DNA of 64,000 nt, taken from assembly GCA_004194705.1 (NCBI GenBank), contig SADC01001324.1:124001-188000 (forward strand). The letters run 5' to 3'. This DNA is from Ditylenchus dipsaci. Taxonomy: Eukaryota; Nematoda; Chromadorea; Rhabditida; Anguinidae. Of the stretch, positions 63,830-64,000 are shown piece after piece (the first letter of the stretch is position 1; the number at the start of each line of letters is the position of its first letter). A program made the position numbers and the translations under genes. The notes under the pieces were generated by a model. The model did not search any database. It saw only the letters and a program-made list of their open reading frames with translations, and had not been told where the DNA came from.

Positions 63830-64000
63830 GGTGTTAAACATAGTTTTGAATACTGGGGCCTACCGCATAAAAAAATCTGGTATGCATACATTTTCATGCA
63901 TCTAGAGTCACTTTCGGTGATTTATGTCCAAAGTATGTGGGTGTGCACATCTCAACTCCAAGCAACCAAGCACTTCTTTCCTACCGTACATGTTATATAC
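63830..64000. repeat. Truncated copy of the GCATACCAGA/GATGCGC repeat family
   Basis: Shares TTTTGAATACTGGGGCCTAC, GGTATGCATACATTTTCATG and GTGTGCACATCTCAACTCCAAG with copies at 36015-36080 and 50165-50215. Cut by the window end. Confidence 0.8.

Overview
Eukaryotic (metazoan) nuclear DNA, AT-rich, with small exons separated by two kinds of intron: 40-60 bp introns ending in TTTTCAG/TTTTAG-like acceptors, and introns of many kb filled with transposons. The gene set (IQSEC-type ArfGEF, Piezo, a protein tyrosine phosphatase, a histone H3-like gene), the splice-site style and the density of palindromic repeats suggest a nematode or similar small-genome invertebrate. That placement is an inference and was not tested by a search.

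Layout. (1) 6-17350, minus strand: an IQSEC/BRAG-type Arf guanine-exchange factor. Nine exons were resolved (a conserved block, IQ motif, Ser/Pro-rich linker, Sec7 domain and most of the PH domain); the 3' end lies beyond base 1. Its introns carry two hAT-like MITEs with exact 8-bp target duplications, several kb-scale palindromes and an internally deleted mariner. (2) 17.4-30.9 kb: no convincing gene; nested palindromic repeats, minisatellite-armed foldbacks, GGCGCC-rich clusters and tRNA-like fragments. (3) 31977-36690: a full-length PIF/Harbinger transposon with both of its genes, a CAG target duplication and two later insertions. It looks dead: catalytic Glu is Lys, there is an in-frame stop, and a foldback interrupts an exon. 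(4) 37436-38636, minus: a gene for a probable single-pass membrane protein with a basic, low-complexity tail. (5) 39331-45155, plus: the pore end of a Piezo mechanosensitive channel, 18 exons, about 860 codons. (6) 45330-56707, minus: a classical protein tyrosine phosphatase domain split by a 10-kb intron holding two inverted copies of a Mutator-like element. An exon at 30911-30985 fits as its continuation, which would place Piezo inside a PTP intron. (7) 53.4-54.1 kb: a piggyBac transposase remnant. (8) 58605-59792, plus: a FLYWCH zinc-finger gene. (9) 60680-61188, minus: a divergent histone H3, possibly a CENP-A-type centromeric histone. (10) 61.4-64 kb: minisatellite-armed repeats.

Conserved exons repeatedly need single-base corrections, usually one missing base in a short homopolymer, to stay in frame. 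This occurs in several unrelated genes and points to base-level assembly error more than to gene death, so exon coordinates are more reliable than any literal translation.

Two patterns stand out. First, a class of foldback elements whose arms are arrays of a 13-17 bp motif: the motif differs between elements, yet at least two share terminal bases and have 8-9 bp target duplications. Second, insertions are often exactly reconstructable (Harbinger into a palindrome, a foldback into the Harbinger transposase, a pogo-like element into a Mutator-like end), giving a relative chronology of transposition.
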